The notes under the pieces: generated by a model
What the model was told of the DNA's origin: nothing
Database searches by the model: none
Seen by the model: only the letters and a program-made list of their open reading frames with translations
NCBI GenBank assembly: GCA_019096155.1
Contig: JAHCVI010000001.1
Coordinates: 930,001-994,000, forward strand
Reading direction: 5' to 3'
Length of the DNA: 64,000 bases
Origin: Staphylotrichum longicolle
Taxonomy: Eukaryota > Ascomycota > Sordariomycetes > Sordariales > Chaetomiaceae
Position numbers and translations under genes: made by a program
Shown: one piece after another, positions 53,751 through 64,000 of the stretch
Position numbering within the stretch: position 1 is the stretch's first letter
How the letters are laid out: each line of letters begins with the position of its first letter

Positions 53751-56302
53751 GATGGGCCAAACCGTGGATCTCAAGGTTGTTGCAACAAGAAGCGGCAGAA
53801 GACTGTTTGTATGGTAGCCAATGCTAAGTTTCTCTCCAAAGCTGAGGTAGAGAGGAAGGAGACAGCAGGATTCAAGAGCTCATTTCCTGGGGAAATCGTC
53901 TCCTTTTCAACTTTTTCTCCCAACAAGCCGCTCCATATTCAAGCTGGCCTCGCGCTACTGCTATAGTTGATGAGCAGCAACAGTTCCAAGTGTGATTGGA
54001 TACACATTACTGCAGATTGATCGCACACACACCTACCATGTGCACCGACGAATTGTCCTATGATCTGCGTCTTTCCAGCCAAGATAGCTTCATGCGTGTT
54101 CAGGCCGTCTCGGAGGCGTAGGCGCCAAGAGGTGTCTGAGTCGAGCTAAGAATATCGGAAGCGCCCTATCCAAGTGGTGGCTTGTTCGGCGACAGCCACG
54201 GACGCCGGTGTCTTCAAGAAGGACCATGGTATCCGAGATGGCTGCTCAGCTTGATCGCTGTTCCCTTCCTTGATCGATGAGCATCAGAGGGAACATTCGA
54301 ACGTCACACGCGATCACTCCGTTCTACGCTCATGCACTCACTGCGACACTTGGTACACCAAGCCACGGCCTGCTACCTGAGTGACTGCAAGCCACAGTCT
54401 TGCCATCGCTTCAGTTTGCCAGCCACTGACAAGGTGTCGATCATGGCCAAAAGGGGTAATTATTCATCTTTCTGCACGCAAAACCCATTGATGGTTGTTG
54501 CCGTTGTAACAAGTCAACTGCAGAAACCCCTCCGTATGTTATCAAAGTTTGTTTCCTGATTTCTTACTTGGCATCTGCGAGGACTCGGGACAAGAGTGAA
54601 TACATGGGGAACTGAAAACAAAACACTCTGATCTGTTTGGCCTGTTTGGGGAAAAGACTCCAGGAAAAGACGGCCGGGCTTGCAATCGCCAAGTCGTCAC
54701 CTGCATGGAAGGGGTAGTGTCATCGTTCCTCAGGCCAAGGCTGCAGCCAAGATGCCGAAACAGAGCAAACTCAGAGCACAGTCCGATGCCACAACCGATA
54801 TGCGACACAAGCTTGAGGTCCCCAGTCTGAGAGTGGCAGTTTTAGCTCTTAACTCTATGCTTCGCTCCTCTGCCGCTGGCTCACTGCCAGAGCAGGGGCA
54901 GCGAATACAGCGGTTTGAAAAATGTCATGAACAGCAAAAGCGGAAAGTACCTAGGTATTACCTTATGAATGCATTGATGTACAAATTCGAAGTAAGTGCG
55001 GTCACCCGGACTACCAACCTGAGAGGATTTTCTGCGTCGCTTTGCAGGTTCTTACTGCCAACTGGAATGTACCTGACTGTAAGGTAGCCACGACTCAATA
55101 CCTTACACAGTGAGCGCGCCACTCCGTGATCGCGATACGCATCAACGTCAAATGGCGCGCGCGATAAAATGGAGGAGAACTATCTTATAAAGATGACGTG
55201 GAAGAGGTCATAGGGGGCCGTCGGCTGAGACAGCAAGTTTCCATGGAACTCACCCATCCCGTCCATTTACCTTCGCTTCAGTTTGTCTGCCCTTTCATGC
55301 TTGGCCCAAGCAACGATCTGCTCCACCATTACCTATCTACCAAACCGAAACGGGCGGTTCTAGTTTTCCCTTTGACAACTTCCGGACGGCGGTAGAGCTG
55401 TCGGTTTGAGAATACCTAAGCAGATTCCACGTATGATCGTCGCTTCCTCTTACCGATTACCACGCGGTTCCACCTCGTCCTACTTGGGTCTTCAAATAGA
55501 AGTGGAAAAGGACTAAATTCCACGAAGACAACGACGAAGATGACGAGACGCAAGCCTGTGTTGGAATGCAAGTGTTGTTAGGACAAATGCGCGGTTCGGT
55601 CAAGAACGTGAATTGTGGTGAGCCACGAAGCCCCACTTTCTTCATTGCCCTCATAATCTCATTGCCCTGAAGCGAGTCTGGGCAAAGGATGGAGCCGGGG
55701 CGAAAGCCACTTCTCTGCCACAATGCTCTGTGGCGCATGGGTTCTCCGGATTGCAGGCCCGGCACCCTTGCCAAGCCCGTGTACAACAGGCCGGGCCAAG
55801 ACCTCAATCGAACCCGGCAGGGTCCTGCCATCTGCAAAGGCCCTGTGTCAGTGTCAGGAGCAAGGTACCAACAAGACTCCGTGGAAAGCGGCACAACCTA
55901 CGAAGTAAATCACCAACCCACGACACAACGTCCGGGATTCAGATCTCCATTGGCTTTCTGCGCTGTTACATTTGCAGTTACTTTGTACTCGGTTTTTGTC
56001 GCTGCGTCTCTCTTGCTTTGGGTTTGGCTTTTTGATGGCCGCCCGGCCGTGTACTCGTGGTCGCGCCTTAGTATCGAAGCCCGCCTGAGCGAAATCGCGA
56101 CTAGGCTCCCGCCTCGAAACCCAGATCCGCCCCACGTTCGACGGTTCAACAGTTCAACCCACCGCCAGCGCACCTGCCATAAGTCCCCGATCCGCCTACG
56201 CCCGGCGCCCATGACCCGTCATTCTCATCTGCGACACCGGTGCGCGTGTTCTTCTCCAGGGACGACGACTGGCTCGGTGCCGTGAAGCCCACCCTCGCAA
56301 CC
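53751..56302. other. Long spacer without a recognisable gene
   Basis: About 2.5 kb between divergent genes, with only short or overlapping open frames and no family resemblance. It holds one TACCTAGGTA palindrome. From about 55900 the sequence becomes promoter-like for the NIPA gene. A frame open from 55689 to 56285 shows no protein-like conservation. Confidence 0.5.
54948..54957. repeat. Palindrome TACCTAGGTA, copy 4 of 4
   Basis: Exact copy of the 10-bp palindrome, in the gene-free spacer upstream of the NIPA gene. Confidence 0.9.
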
Positions 56303-58170
56303 ATGCGCCTGCCTCCACCAACTCCACCACCACCACTCTCGCCCGCACGCATGCAGCGCGCCTGGACCGACTGGCTCTCCGACGGCGACGGCAGCCCAGA
56401 AGGCGAGCTTCAGAACTGGTCAACCTTGATCGGCATCGTCACGGCCATTTGCGGCAATATCCTGATCGCCCTCGCCCTCAATGTCCAGCGATACGCACAC
56501 ATCCGGTTGCACCGGAAAAAAGTCCAGATACGAGAGCGGGCGAGGCAAGCCATGCAGAATGCGACGAGCTATGGCGCCGCACGACCGTCCAATGGCGACA
56601 CCCACGGCAGCTCCAACGGGGCGGCAAATGGGAATACAAGTCCGCGATACAGCGAGGACGACATCCGCGCCTCCTCGGAGACGGACCCTCTCGCCCAGTC
56701 CTTCCGCTCCGACTACTCGGCCGACGACGAGCCAAAGACCACCTCGACCTACCTGAAAGATCCGTACTGGTGGCTGGGGCAGGTGCTGATCACCGTCGGC
56801 GAGTCGGGCAACTTTTTGGCGTACGGCTTTGCCCCGGCCTCTATCGTCAGCCTGCTCGGTGTCGTGGCGCTCGTGTCGAACTGCGTGATCGCACCCATCT
56901 TCTTCAAGGAGGTCTTCCGCCAGCAGGACTTCTGGGGGGTTATCATTGCCGTCATGGGCGCCGCGACGGTCGTGCTGAGCGCAAATACAGAGGAGACCAA
57001 GCTTGGCCCGCACGAGGTGTGGGATGCCATCACCACGATGGAGTTTGAGATTTACATGGGCATCAGCTGCGGCATGATTGTGCTGCTCATGTGGCTGAGC
57101 CCGCGGTATGGCAAGAGGACGATCCTGATCGATCTCGGGCTCGTGGGGCTCTTCGGTACGTCAAAACACTCCCGCCAGCAGGTGAGATGGCTAACTTTGT
57201 AGGCGGTTACACTGTGCTGTCCACCAAGGGCGTGTCCTCGATGCTCTCGTCAACCCTGCTGGGCGCATTCACCACGCCCGTGACTTATGTGCTCCTGTTT
57301 ATCTTGCTGTCCACCGCCATCATGCAGGTCCGCTACGTCAACAAGGCGCTGCAGCGCTTCGACTCGACTCAGGTCATCCCGATCCAGTTCGTGCTGTTCA
57401 CCCTCTCAGTCATTATCGGCAGCGCCGTCCTCTACCGTGACTTTGAGCGCACCTCCAGCGAGCAGGCCATCAAGTTCATCGGCGGCTGCTCTTTTACCTT
57501 CTTCGGCGTCTTCCTCATCACCAGCGGCCGGCCCCGGCAGGACGACGAGGATGAAGCGACCCTGTCCGATGCCGAGGGCATCGAAGAGACCATTAACCTG
57601 GCCGAGCAAGACCGCGTGCCGCCGCCCACTCCCCCGCGGCCGCGCACGCCCAGCACCCCAGCCCGCTCGCGCCGCTCCTCCCGCACGCAGCGCGTCAGCT
57701 TCTCCGACGCGCTTTCCAACGCAGGGATCCCTACCCACGCGTCCCGCCCACCTCCTCGCCTTATAAGCACGAGAACGACGACGACCACAGTGACGAAGAC
57801 GCCCCGCTCCTCGGCCCAGGCAACCCCCCTCGCATCAGCATCAGCAGCAGCAACAACAACAACACCTCCTGGTCCGCCATCCCCACGCCGTCGTCCCGCC
57901 CCGCCCGCCCCCAACCCTCCATACAATCTCCACCGACTCCATCCCCTCCTTCCCGCCCGTACAAGAACACCCCCACCCGCCGAAGGCGAAGCCACCACAC
58001 CAACAACGAAACCCCTACCCGCCATCCCCTCCATAACAGCCACCGCCCCAACCCCGGCTCCGGCTCAGGGCCTGCCCACCCCCGCCACCCCCGCGGCTGT
58101 CCGTGAGCCAAGACCGCCCGCGGATATCCATGAGTCAAGACCGCCCGCAGACGCCGCGCGCCTCGTTTAG
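56303..58170 (+). CDS. NIPA-type magnesium transporter, tail frame uncertain
   Basis: This is a member of the NIPA/DUF803 family of Mg2+ transporters in the drug/metabolite transporter fold. Exons are 56303-57155 and 57203 onward, joined by a 47-nt intron (LF-G-GYTVLSTKGVSS). Membrane segments include STLIGIVTAICGNILIALAL, GESGNFLAYGFAPASIVSLL, VIIAVMGAATVVLSA, YMGISCGMIVLLMWL, LLGAFTTPVTYVLLFILLST and QFVLFTLSVIIGSAVLY, with the hallmark GESGNFLAYGFAPAS. The soluble tail after about 57640 is disordered. Protein-like sequence moves back one base at about 57760 (YKHENDDDHSDEDAPLLG), again near 58100 (QDRPQTPRASFSASRVPG), and later (GLRGSLFNPVAEGDSEYE), so the open frame ending at 58170 is probably wrong for the tail. 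The true stop may lie near 58500-58760. ATGs at 56240 and 56351 are alternative starts. Confidence 0.85.
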
Positions 58171-58305
58171 CGCGTCCCGCGTCCCGGGGCTGTCGGCCTC
58201 GCACGTGTATTCCCCGTCGCCCTTCTCGTCGACGCTGAGCGCTGTTGTGGGGGATAAATTGCTCGGTGCGGCGGCCGCGGCGGTGGCGGCTGCTGCGGAC
58301 ATGGG

Positions 58306-58346
58306 GGGTGGTGGTGGTGGTGGTGGTGGTGTGGTGGTGTGGTGGG
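58306..58346. repeat. (GGT)n trinucleotide repeat
   Basis: About thirteen GGT/GTGGT units, slightly interrupted. They probably code for a Gly run in the NIPA tail. Confidence 0.85.
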
Positions 58347-58356
58347 GAGGGAGAAT

Positions 58357-58385
58357 ATGGGCATGGGCATGGGCATGGGCATGGG
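58357..58385. repeat. (ATGGGC)4.8 hexanucleotide repeat
   Basis: Nearly five perfect tandem copies of ATGGGC. Because the unit is six bases, copy-number changes keep the reading frame; depending on frame it would encode Gly-His, Met-Gly or Trp-Ala pairs. Confidence 0.95.
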
Positions 58386-59756
58386 AGCCCCACGCAGGGC
58401 GGCGGTCAGCATCATACGAAGAGGGCGAGGGCGGGGTTGAGGGGGAGTTTGTTTAACCCTGTGGCTGAGGGTGATAGTGAATATGAGGGGGTGGGGGAGA
58501 CGGGGGGGAGGGGATGGGAATGGTGCGGGGGAGGATTGAGAGGCAGGGCGAGGAGTTTGAGCCATACGCTTGGGTTGGCTGGGCTGTGGGGAGGAGGGGG
58601 CAGCAGGAGGGCTGCTGCAAGGGAGGTGGTGATGGGGCGGATGACGGCCAGGAGGGAATGTTTGGAGGGTTGTTGGAGCGGGCGAGGACCGCGGGGGATG
58701 GGGAGAGGGAGAGGCGTGGAGTGGGGGTGGGAATGGTGGTGGCGAGGGGGTATGATTGATGGGGCTGTGGCTCAGTTCTAGAGGTGGACGGAGGTTTGTT
58801 TTTTGCTTTTTGGGGGGGGAGGATATGTTCGTTTTGCTGGGTCATGGCCGCATAGCGTCTCCTTTCTGCTCTCTGTCTGTTGTTACATGCCGTGGGCATC
58901 TGCATGGGATCGGCGTATTCTCAGTTACCTCTTGTGTTTTTTTTCCATCTTACTTACCGTTTAATGGGCAGGCACTGCAGCTGGCCGGGTTCCAGTTTTG
59001 GGTTTGGAGGAGGAAAGGGGGTGACGTCGCTTCCTTGCGCGGACACCGAGGGATACCCCGTATATTAATACAAGGTCACTGACCGCTGGATCTTCAGTAT
59101 TTTCACTTGGTGCAGTTGCTGTGCGCTGTGCGTTGTGTATGAGTCCGCGCTTATGGGACTGTGCACTCCGGTTGGTGAAGGCAAGAAAGAAAAGGAAAAA
59201 GAAAAAAGAAAAAAAAGAACAACAACACACAAACACACCGAGGAGTTGCTGGTGGTCACCGAGCCAACGGGTTACGAGGTTCAAGCACTCGATCGAGAGA
59301 TCTTGGGGCTCCTCTGCAAGTCCGTGGCCTCTGTGCGTGTTGAGCTCCTGAAACTTTCAGGTTGTGGGTTCGATCAGCCGCTGATGGACGTCTGTCAGGG
59401 TTTGGTGGGTTGGTGTTGAGTTGACCATCTCAAACATCACCATTGTCCTGTCGTTCCCGGATAATCCGTCGGTTGGCACCTGGGTTGCTTCGGTGGCTCA
59501 GCCACACCTGATCATGCAGTGAGGGCGGCGCGATGAAAGCCCGAGGTTGAAAGAGCGCCTATTCGTCAACCGCAGCGCCTAACATATCTGCCTTGCCCCG
59601 GCGACAAAAGGACACTCAACCCCCGGGCAGTTGGGCTTCTTTTCTTGGTTTCAGGTAACAAACTGAGCATTTTCGTTTTCCCGACTTTCTCGACACGCAT
59701 TATCAAATTTGGTGATGGGGTAAGCATTGTTTCGTACCTCGTTGTCATTTGAATCC

Positions 59757-62234
59757 ATGCTCACGGTGCGCAGCGGACAGATGCTGGATTCAGTCAGTGG
59801 GCGTGCAAAGTCCAGTGCACCTCAGGCACGAACGCCACCTCTCCGTCGAGCAGTCGACGAGGATTGGCCTTCAGTGCTTGGCTTAGGCTTTGGGTATGCC
59901 GACACAAGCTCGACCGCCGACGGCCGCGGACTGATGGCCCTCGGTGACTTGCGGGACGCAGCGCTCTGCGAGGACTGTCGGGCCATCCAAGTTCTGGGCC
60001 CCGAGTGCCGGTCTAGGTTCTCGCATCTCCGCTTCTCGGAGATCAGAGCCAACGCGTCGACGTGTCGTCTTTGCAAACTCTTGGTCGAGGCTCTGGAGCC
60101 CTCCTGGCATCCGGCCTATCCACATGCCGTGGTCGACAGGAAGAGATTGTCAAGCGAGGATCGGCTGGACCGCGAGTCTGCGGCCGTGAACGTCTTTGTG
60201 TGGGCTCATCCCCAAGTGCCAAACGACGCCCAATATCTCGTTGCCTACCTGTCCTACGCGGGTCTGGACCATGGAATCTGCACGATCAGAATCTTCAGAT
60301 CTCAAGGTTAGTTTCAACCCAAACACTTTGCTCCTCTTCATGTTCTTACAAAGGCGGCAGCGAACATTACACCCCGAGACGGTCTTTCACTCTCTGAGTA
60401 TAAGAGTCGGACGCGAGATCGAAAGCTGGAACGACTTCGAGCCTGGATGCGCGAGGACTGGACAAAGTGGAAAGACTCGACAGATCCCTTCAATCACGGA
60501 AAGCAGTTCCCCCCAGTACTGCTCGACCTCGGTGTCGGAGACGAGCCGCTTGATGGCGGCCGAATTGAATTTGATCCTGAGCGGCCTGTTCGTCTGGTCA
60601 GCACCAGAGACGCCAGACCAATACGCATTCCCAACGGCATGGTCTGGTTTCCCTACGCCGCGCTAAGCCACCGATGGGGTCCATCGACGGAAGCTTGCCG
60701 GACGACCAAAGAAAACGCCCCGGGACGCTTCAGCGAGGGCATCAAGGTGTCTTCACTCTGCAAGACCTTCCAGGACGCCATATTGATTGCCCTTGAAATG
60801 GGTCTGCCTTACATTTGGATCGACACCCTCTGTATCATTCAAGACGATGAGGATGACTGGAAGAGCCAGTCGGCGTACATGGACGACATCTACATGAACT
60901 CTCTCCTGACGATCTCCGCTCACTCGTACCCCGACCCCGGCGACAGCGGCAGCGGCTTTCTCGACCTTGCATTCGCATCCGAAGGCTCCGACCCCGTTCC
61001 CCTCGGGACCATGGCCTCGACCGCTCTCTCCGCTACTCCCGCCAACGATACCCTCTACGCCCGCCACGACCAGATGTTCGAAGTATCCATCTACAACTCC
61101 CCGCTCTCCCCACGCGGCTGGATCCTGCAAGAACGCCTCCTCTCGCCCCGCATCATCCACTTCTTCCCCTCCCAGCTCTACTACGAGTCGCGCCAGTTCG
61201 GCATCGTCCGCGCCGAGGACCGGACCCCGGCCCTGCGCGACCCGGACCAGCTGCGCGAGGCCGTCTTCCGCAGGGACAACAACCCCGGCGCGACGCCCAT
61301 GGACTGGTTCCGGGTCGTGGAGCGGTACTCGGCCTGCCGGCTGACGCAGCCCGGGGACAAGCTGATCGCGGTGTCGGGCATCGCAAAGCACTTCCAGAAG
61401 GGGAGCGGGGTGACGTACCTGGCCGGGCTGTGGTCGGACCGCGCGGCCAAGGGGCTGCTGTGGCTGGCGAGGGGCCCGAGGCTGACGAGGCGCGCGGGGA
61501 GGGCGCCGTCGTGGTCGTGGGCTTCGGTCGACGGGCCCGTGCGGTACCCGGCCCTGCTGCTCCAGCGGCCGTTTCGGGTGCTGCCTACTTTGCAGGTGGT
61601 CTGGAGCCGGGGAACCACGCTCGAGGAGCCGAAGCATATTATGGGGGCCGAGTCGAATATCAAGAGCTTGCACGTTGCGGCGTATGTGCGGCGCGCGACG
61701 CTGAGTCATGACTGGATTCGGAAGCGGAACACACTGCTGTCGCATTATCCGCTTGACTGGAAGGGGCAGGTGCCGGCTGACCTCGACGAGTTTGGTGTGT
61801 ATCGCGAGGTAAAGGATGACAATGGAAGTGGTGTGGGGTGGGCATCGTTGGATGAGGATGAGGCAGGCGAGCGCCCCCTGGCAGGGTCCGACGTCTACAC
61901 GGCCATCGTGGCGACTGAGGAGGCGTGGGTTCTTCGCAGCGATGCGCGGAATGTGCTGTATCACACGTATCCTCCAACCGCGGAATACAACGCCTTCTAC
62001 GCTACAGGGAAGGTCGAGGCCACGTTTACCTCGCCGACGTTTGATCCTCCGATGGTTTCTTCAGGGGCAGAAGAGCGGGAGCTGGTCATGATATACTGGA
62101 CCATTCTGCTCCGACCCGAAGACCCGTCGAACGTCGGAGACGCTTCCGCAAAGTTTACGAGGGTGGGTTTCGCGCAGATATTCGAGCGAAGGTGGCAGCG
62201 CCCAGATGACTGGAGGTCGCTGGAGCTGGTCTAG
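59757..62234 (+). CDS. HET-domain protein
   Basis: HET-domain proteins mediate heterokaryon incompatibility and related cell death in filamentous ascomycetes; the domain is TIR-like. Exons are 59757-60306 and 60361-62234, joined by a 54-nt intron that uses the second of two nearby acceptors (GGCGGCAG) so that the frame runs RSQ-A-NITPRDGLSLSEYK. This gives 807 residues. A Cys-containing N-terminal region (ALCEDCRAIQVLG, CRLCKLL) precedes the HET domain at about residues 280-440. The domain has YAALSHRWG, FQDAILIALEMGLPYIWIDT, LCIIQDDEDDW and MDDIYMNSLLTISAHS. Then come SPRGWILQERLLSPRIIHF and PSWSWASVDGPVRY. There is no NACHT or WD region. The start at 59757 is the first in-frame ATG. Confidence 0.92.
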
Positions 62235-62371
62235 GACAGAGTATTCTCGTATTCTCAATCTACGCAGTTCTTCGGAAGCATCTACCCTACGAGCCTTTTC
62301 TACCATGGAACAGAACGGGAAGTTTCCTTTAAAGAGGGAGAGCCTCCTGAGAGTGCCCACAAATACATCAT

Positions 62372-63460
62372 CTATGAACAAAACCCCGGCAGCTGCTCTG
62401 CTGCCCCTGGCGCAGCACAGGCCTGAGCAAGTGACAACGCATACTGCAGCAAGGCGAGATCGTACTGCTTCTTAGCATACACGGTCGACACGACCCCCGC
62501 AGCCAAACCCATCACGGCTAGGACCCCAACTGCAGTGGCTATCCAGAAGGTGGTAAAGGCAAGCACGTTGCTGCGGTTCCTGTCCAACGCGAGCTGCTGC
62601 AGTCCGCTGGGAGGCCCCTCGAGAACTTGCTGGAGCTCCTCGATTCTCTTGCGCCAGTATGAATAGTCGTCGAGGTCGAGAGCCCTCTTCCTTCCAAAAT
62701 AGCCGAGGCCGTAAAAGGGGCGGCCGTGTTTTCTAAGTAGCGCCTCAGTGGCTGTATCCCCAAAGGGGAAGAGAAGATTTAGTGTGTCAATGGCTTCCGC
62801 AAGGATTGCGGCAGGCAGAGCTGAATCTTCTTTGAACCTGAGGTGATTCCATAGGCAAATCTTGTGCTCGTACACGGTGATGACCCTCCCCACCCAGTCG
62901 ATCGAGAGGTGTTCAAGGAGGTTGTGGGTCCAGCGTATACTGAAGCCGAAATTGGTGACGAGGTTTGTCATTGTCAGATCACCCTTGATCTTGACTGTCG
63001 CCGCAGCTTTCTTGAGAGGCTCTTCTTTGGGCGGTTGAAATGCTGACTGCAGCACTGTCTCCAGACTTTGGTCCTCGGCCCAGCCGAGCACTGGGAAGTT
63101 GGCGTGGAGCAGCTCGGCGGTTGACCGGACGTTGACAGCCAACCACAGGCTAGCCGCCAAGTCCACCGTCTTTGACACGACAGAATTGGCGAGGCTTTTG
63201 TGCTGGAGCTTTTGGCCGACGGCTTGGACAATTTCGAATCTCGTAGAGGCCCTTAGACGCCTGATTTCGTCGATTACGCCGAGTACGTCGTTCAGCGACA
63301 GAGGACTCAGCGCGCTCGATGGGGCATTGAGAGCCTTGCCCTTGGCCGAAAGGTATTCCTGTACCACGACATAATCCGCAGCATCAACAGAGAGTTCTTG
63401 CTCTGACAGTTTTGGCCATATCTGGCGCAGGAGCTGAAGGTCTTTCTCGTTGGGCGTCAT
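62372..63460 (-). CDS. Tail-anchored fungal protein of unknown function
   Basis: A single-exon product of 362 residues. The body is helical and soluble, with a conserved-looking middle (KGDLTMTNLVTNFGFSIRW, TVYEHKICLWNHL, ALDLDDYSYWRKRIEELQ). A strong membrane segment follows at about residues 308-332 (FTTFWIATAVGVLAVMGLAA), then a short tail, which is tail-anchor topology. I recall similar fungal proteins with the LTMxNL...GF.I.WT motif, often next to HET-type genes, but no assigned function. It is convergent with the HET-domain gene, with only 137 bp between the stop codons. The ATG at 63460 is the first in frame. Confidence 0.75.
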   Translation of the reverse strand: MTPNEKDLQLLRQIWPKLSEQELSVDAADYVVVQEYLSAKGKALNAPSSALSPLSLNDVLGVIDEIRRLRASTRFEIVQAVGQKLQHKSLANSVVSKTVDLAASLWLAVNVRSTAELLHANFPVLGWAEDQSLETVLQSAFQPPKEEPLKKAAATVKIKGDLTMTNLVTNFGFSIRWTHNLLEHLSIDWVGRVITVYEHKICLWNHLRFKEDSALPAAILAEAIDTLNLLFPFGDTATEALLRKHGRPFYGLGYFGRKRALDLDDYSYWRKRIEELQQVLEGPPSGLQQLALDRNRSNVLAFTTFWIATAVGVLAVMGLAAGVVSTVYAKKQYDLALLQYALSLAQACAAPGAAEQLPGFCS

Positions 63461-64000
63461 CTTCGTTTGCGGGAGAAACTACTGGGACTTGGTGACGTCG
63501 AAAACAGAGAGGGGACGCCGTCTCCGTCTCGCTCCCCGCCAAAGTCGAAACTCAAATGGCGGCCTCATCTGGCATAGGGTGGCTGAGTCTCGCAGCTTCG
63601 CTATCCCGCGCGGTAAGGTCGCTAATTGGACGCCATGAGAAAGCTCGTGCAGTCGTGGCAGGGGTCGATTCTTCAGCTTCGCCCCCTCAGCAACGGCAAC
63701 CCCTCGCAAGGCTCCAAGGCGTTTTTGGAGTCATTTTTGTCGTTTCCTCGCGACAGTCGTGGTCTGGACACCATTTTCATCACCACATTCTAAGTGCCTC
63801 AGTTGCCTAGTCGTTATGTGATGCTGGCAGCGATGTCGCAGCTCGATTCGACGGCCACTGCCTGCGACACGCGGGACAATTCGAGAAAACGGAAGGCGCA
63901 GTTTCCAATCTTTCCTCCCAGATTGAAAAAGCTGATATTCCAGACCGCTGCCGAGGAAGGCACGCAGAATCTTCAAACCATCGCTCCTCCAACGCCTGCT
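63461..64000. other. Spacer to window end
   Basis: This is the promoter side of the tail-anchored protein gene. Short open frames only; no gene is supported, though one could begin beyond the window edge. Confidence 0.5.

Larger units (their letters stand above)
58171..59756. other. NIPA tail remainder and spacer before the HET gene
   Basis: The first about 500 bp probably still code for the disordered NIPA tail in shifted frames. Beyond about 58800 I see no gene. An A/G-rich tract lies at about 59182-59220. A T-loop-like GGGTTCGATC at about 59366 does not fold into a tRNA. Confidence 0.5.

Noticed and set aside
55810..55822. Minus-strand GGGTTCGATT, resembling a tRNA B box
   Set aside because: No T-stem pairing and no acceptor stem.
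59366..59376. GGGTTCGATC, resembling a tRNA T-loop/B box
   Set aside because: Flanking bases cannot form the T stem or acceptor stem, and no D arm is found at the right distance.
1..64000. CRISPR arrays, insertion sequences, transposons with terminal repeats, biosynthetic gene cluster
   Set aside because: None seen: the organism is a eukaryote, no transposase or reverse transcriptase is recognisable, and no PKS, NRPS or terpene synthase genes are present.

Overview
This window is nuclear DNA from a filamentous ascomycete, most likely a sordariomycete. The evidence is the gene set: an rco-1/TUP1-type corepressor, a HET-domain protein, DUF7580/HeLo-type proteins, a DUF4484 DENN protein, DUF2015 and DUF2423 proteins and a CE12 esterase. 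Genes are monocistronic on both strands, have short (about 47-180 nt) GT-AG introns, GC-rich coding sequence, and less GC-rich spacers that are often long. The genus cannot be fixed from the sequence alone.

Layout. 1-9.3 kb: DENN/DUF4484 trafficking protein, GFA-type zinc protein, an orphan three-exon gene, a secreted rhamnogalacturonan acetylesterase-like enzyme, and a hypothetical ORF beside a TTTC microsatellite. 9.3-18.8 kb: a gene-poor spacer, a secreted cysteine-rich protein, then a head-to-head pair that looks like a fungal cell-death or allorecognition module (a pseudokinase with a helical N-terminus, and a DUF7580-like protein), and an RMP1-like RNase MRP subunit. 20-22.2 kb: TUP1/RCO-1 corepressor, with 4.4 kb upstream lacking recognisable genes. 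26.6-47.3 kb: a housekeeping block with DUF2015 membrane protein, ribosomal protein L28, cytosolic malate dehydrogenase, TRAPP subunit Trs33, PIAS/Siz SUMO ligase, DUF2423 nucleolar protein, GPI ethanolamine-phosphate transferase Gpi7, condensin subunit Ycg1 and ribosome-biogenesis factor Nop4. 48-64 kb: a low-complexity orphan, an F-box protein, a threonine-rich secreted protein with a GC-AG intron, a NIPA-type magnesium transporter, and a HET-domain gene convergent with a tail-anchored unknown protein.

How the genes work together. The housekeeping genes are not a pathway. The coherent accessory themes are non-self recognition and cell death (12.5-16.9 kb and 59.8-63.5 kb) and secreted proteins (6.9, 11.3 and 52.4 kb).

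Two window-wide observations stand out. First, many genes of conserved families carry apparent single-base indels: TRS33 three, NOP4, RMP1, GFA, DUF4484, the 48-kb orphan and the NIPA tail. I read these mainly as base-call or assembly errors, and they matter for anyone reading protein sequence from this window. Second, the exact 10-mer palindrome TACCTAGGTA occurs four times, always in spacers. Exon joins given here come from reading frame, splice-site motifs and family knowledge; none was tested against transcripts.
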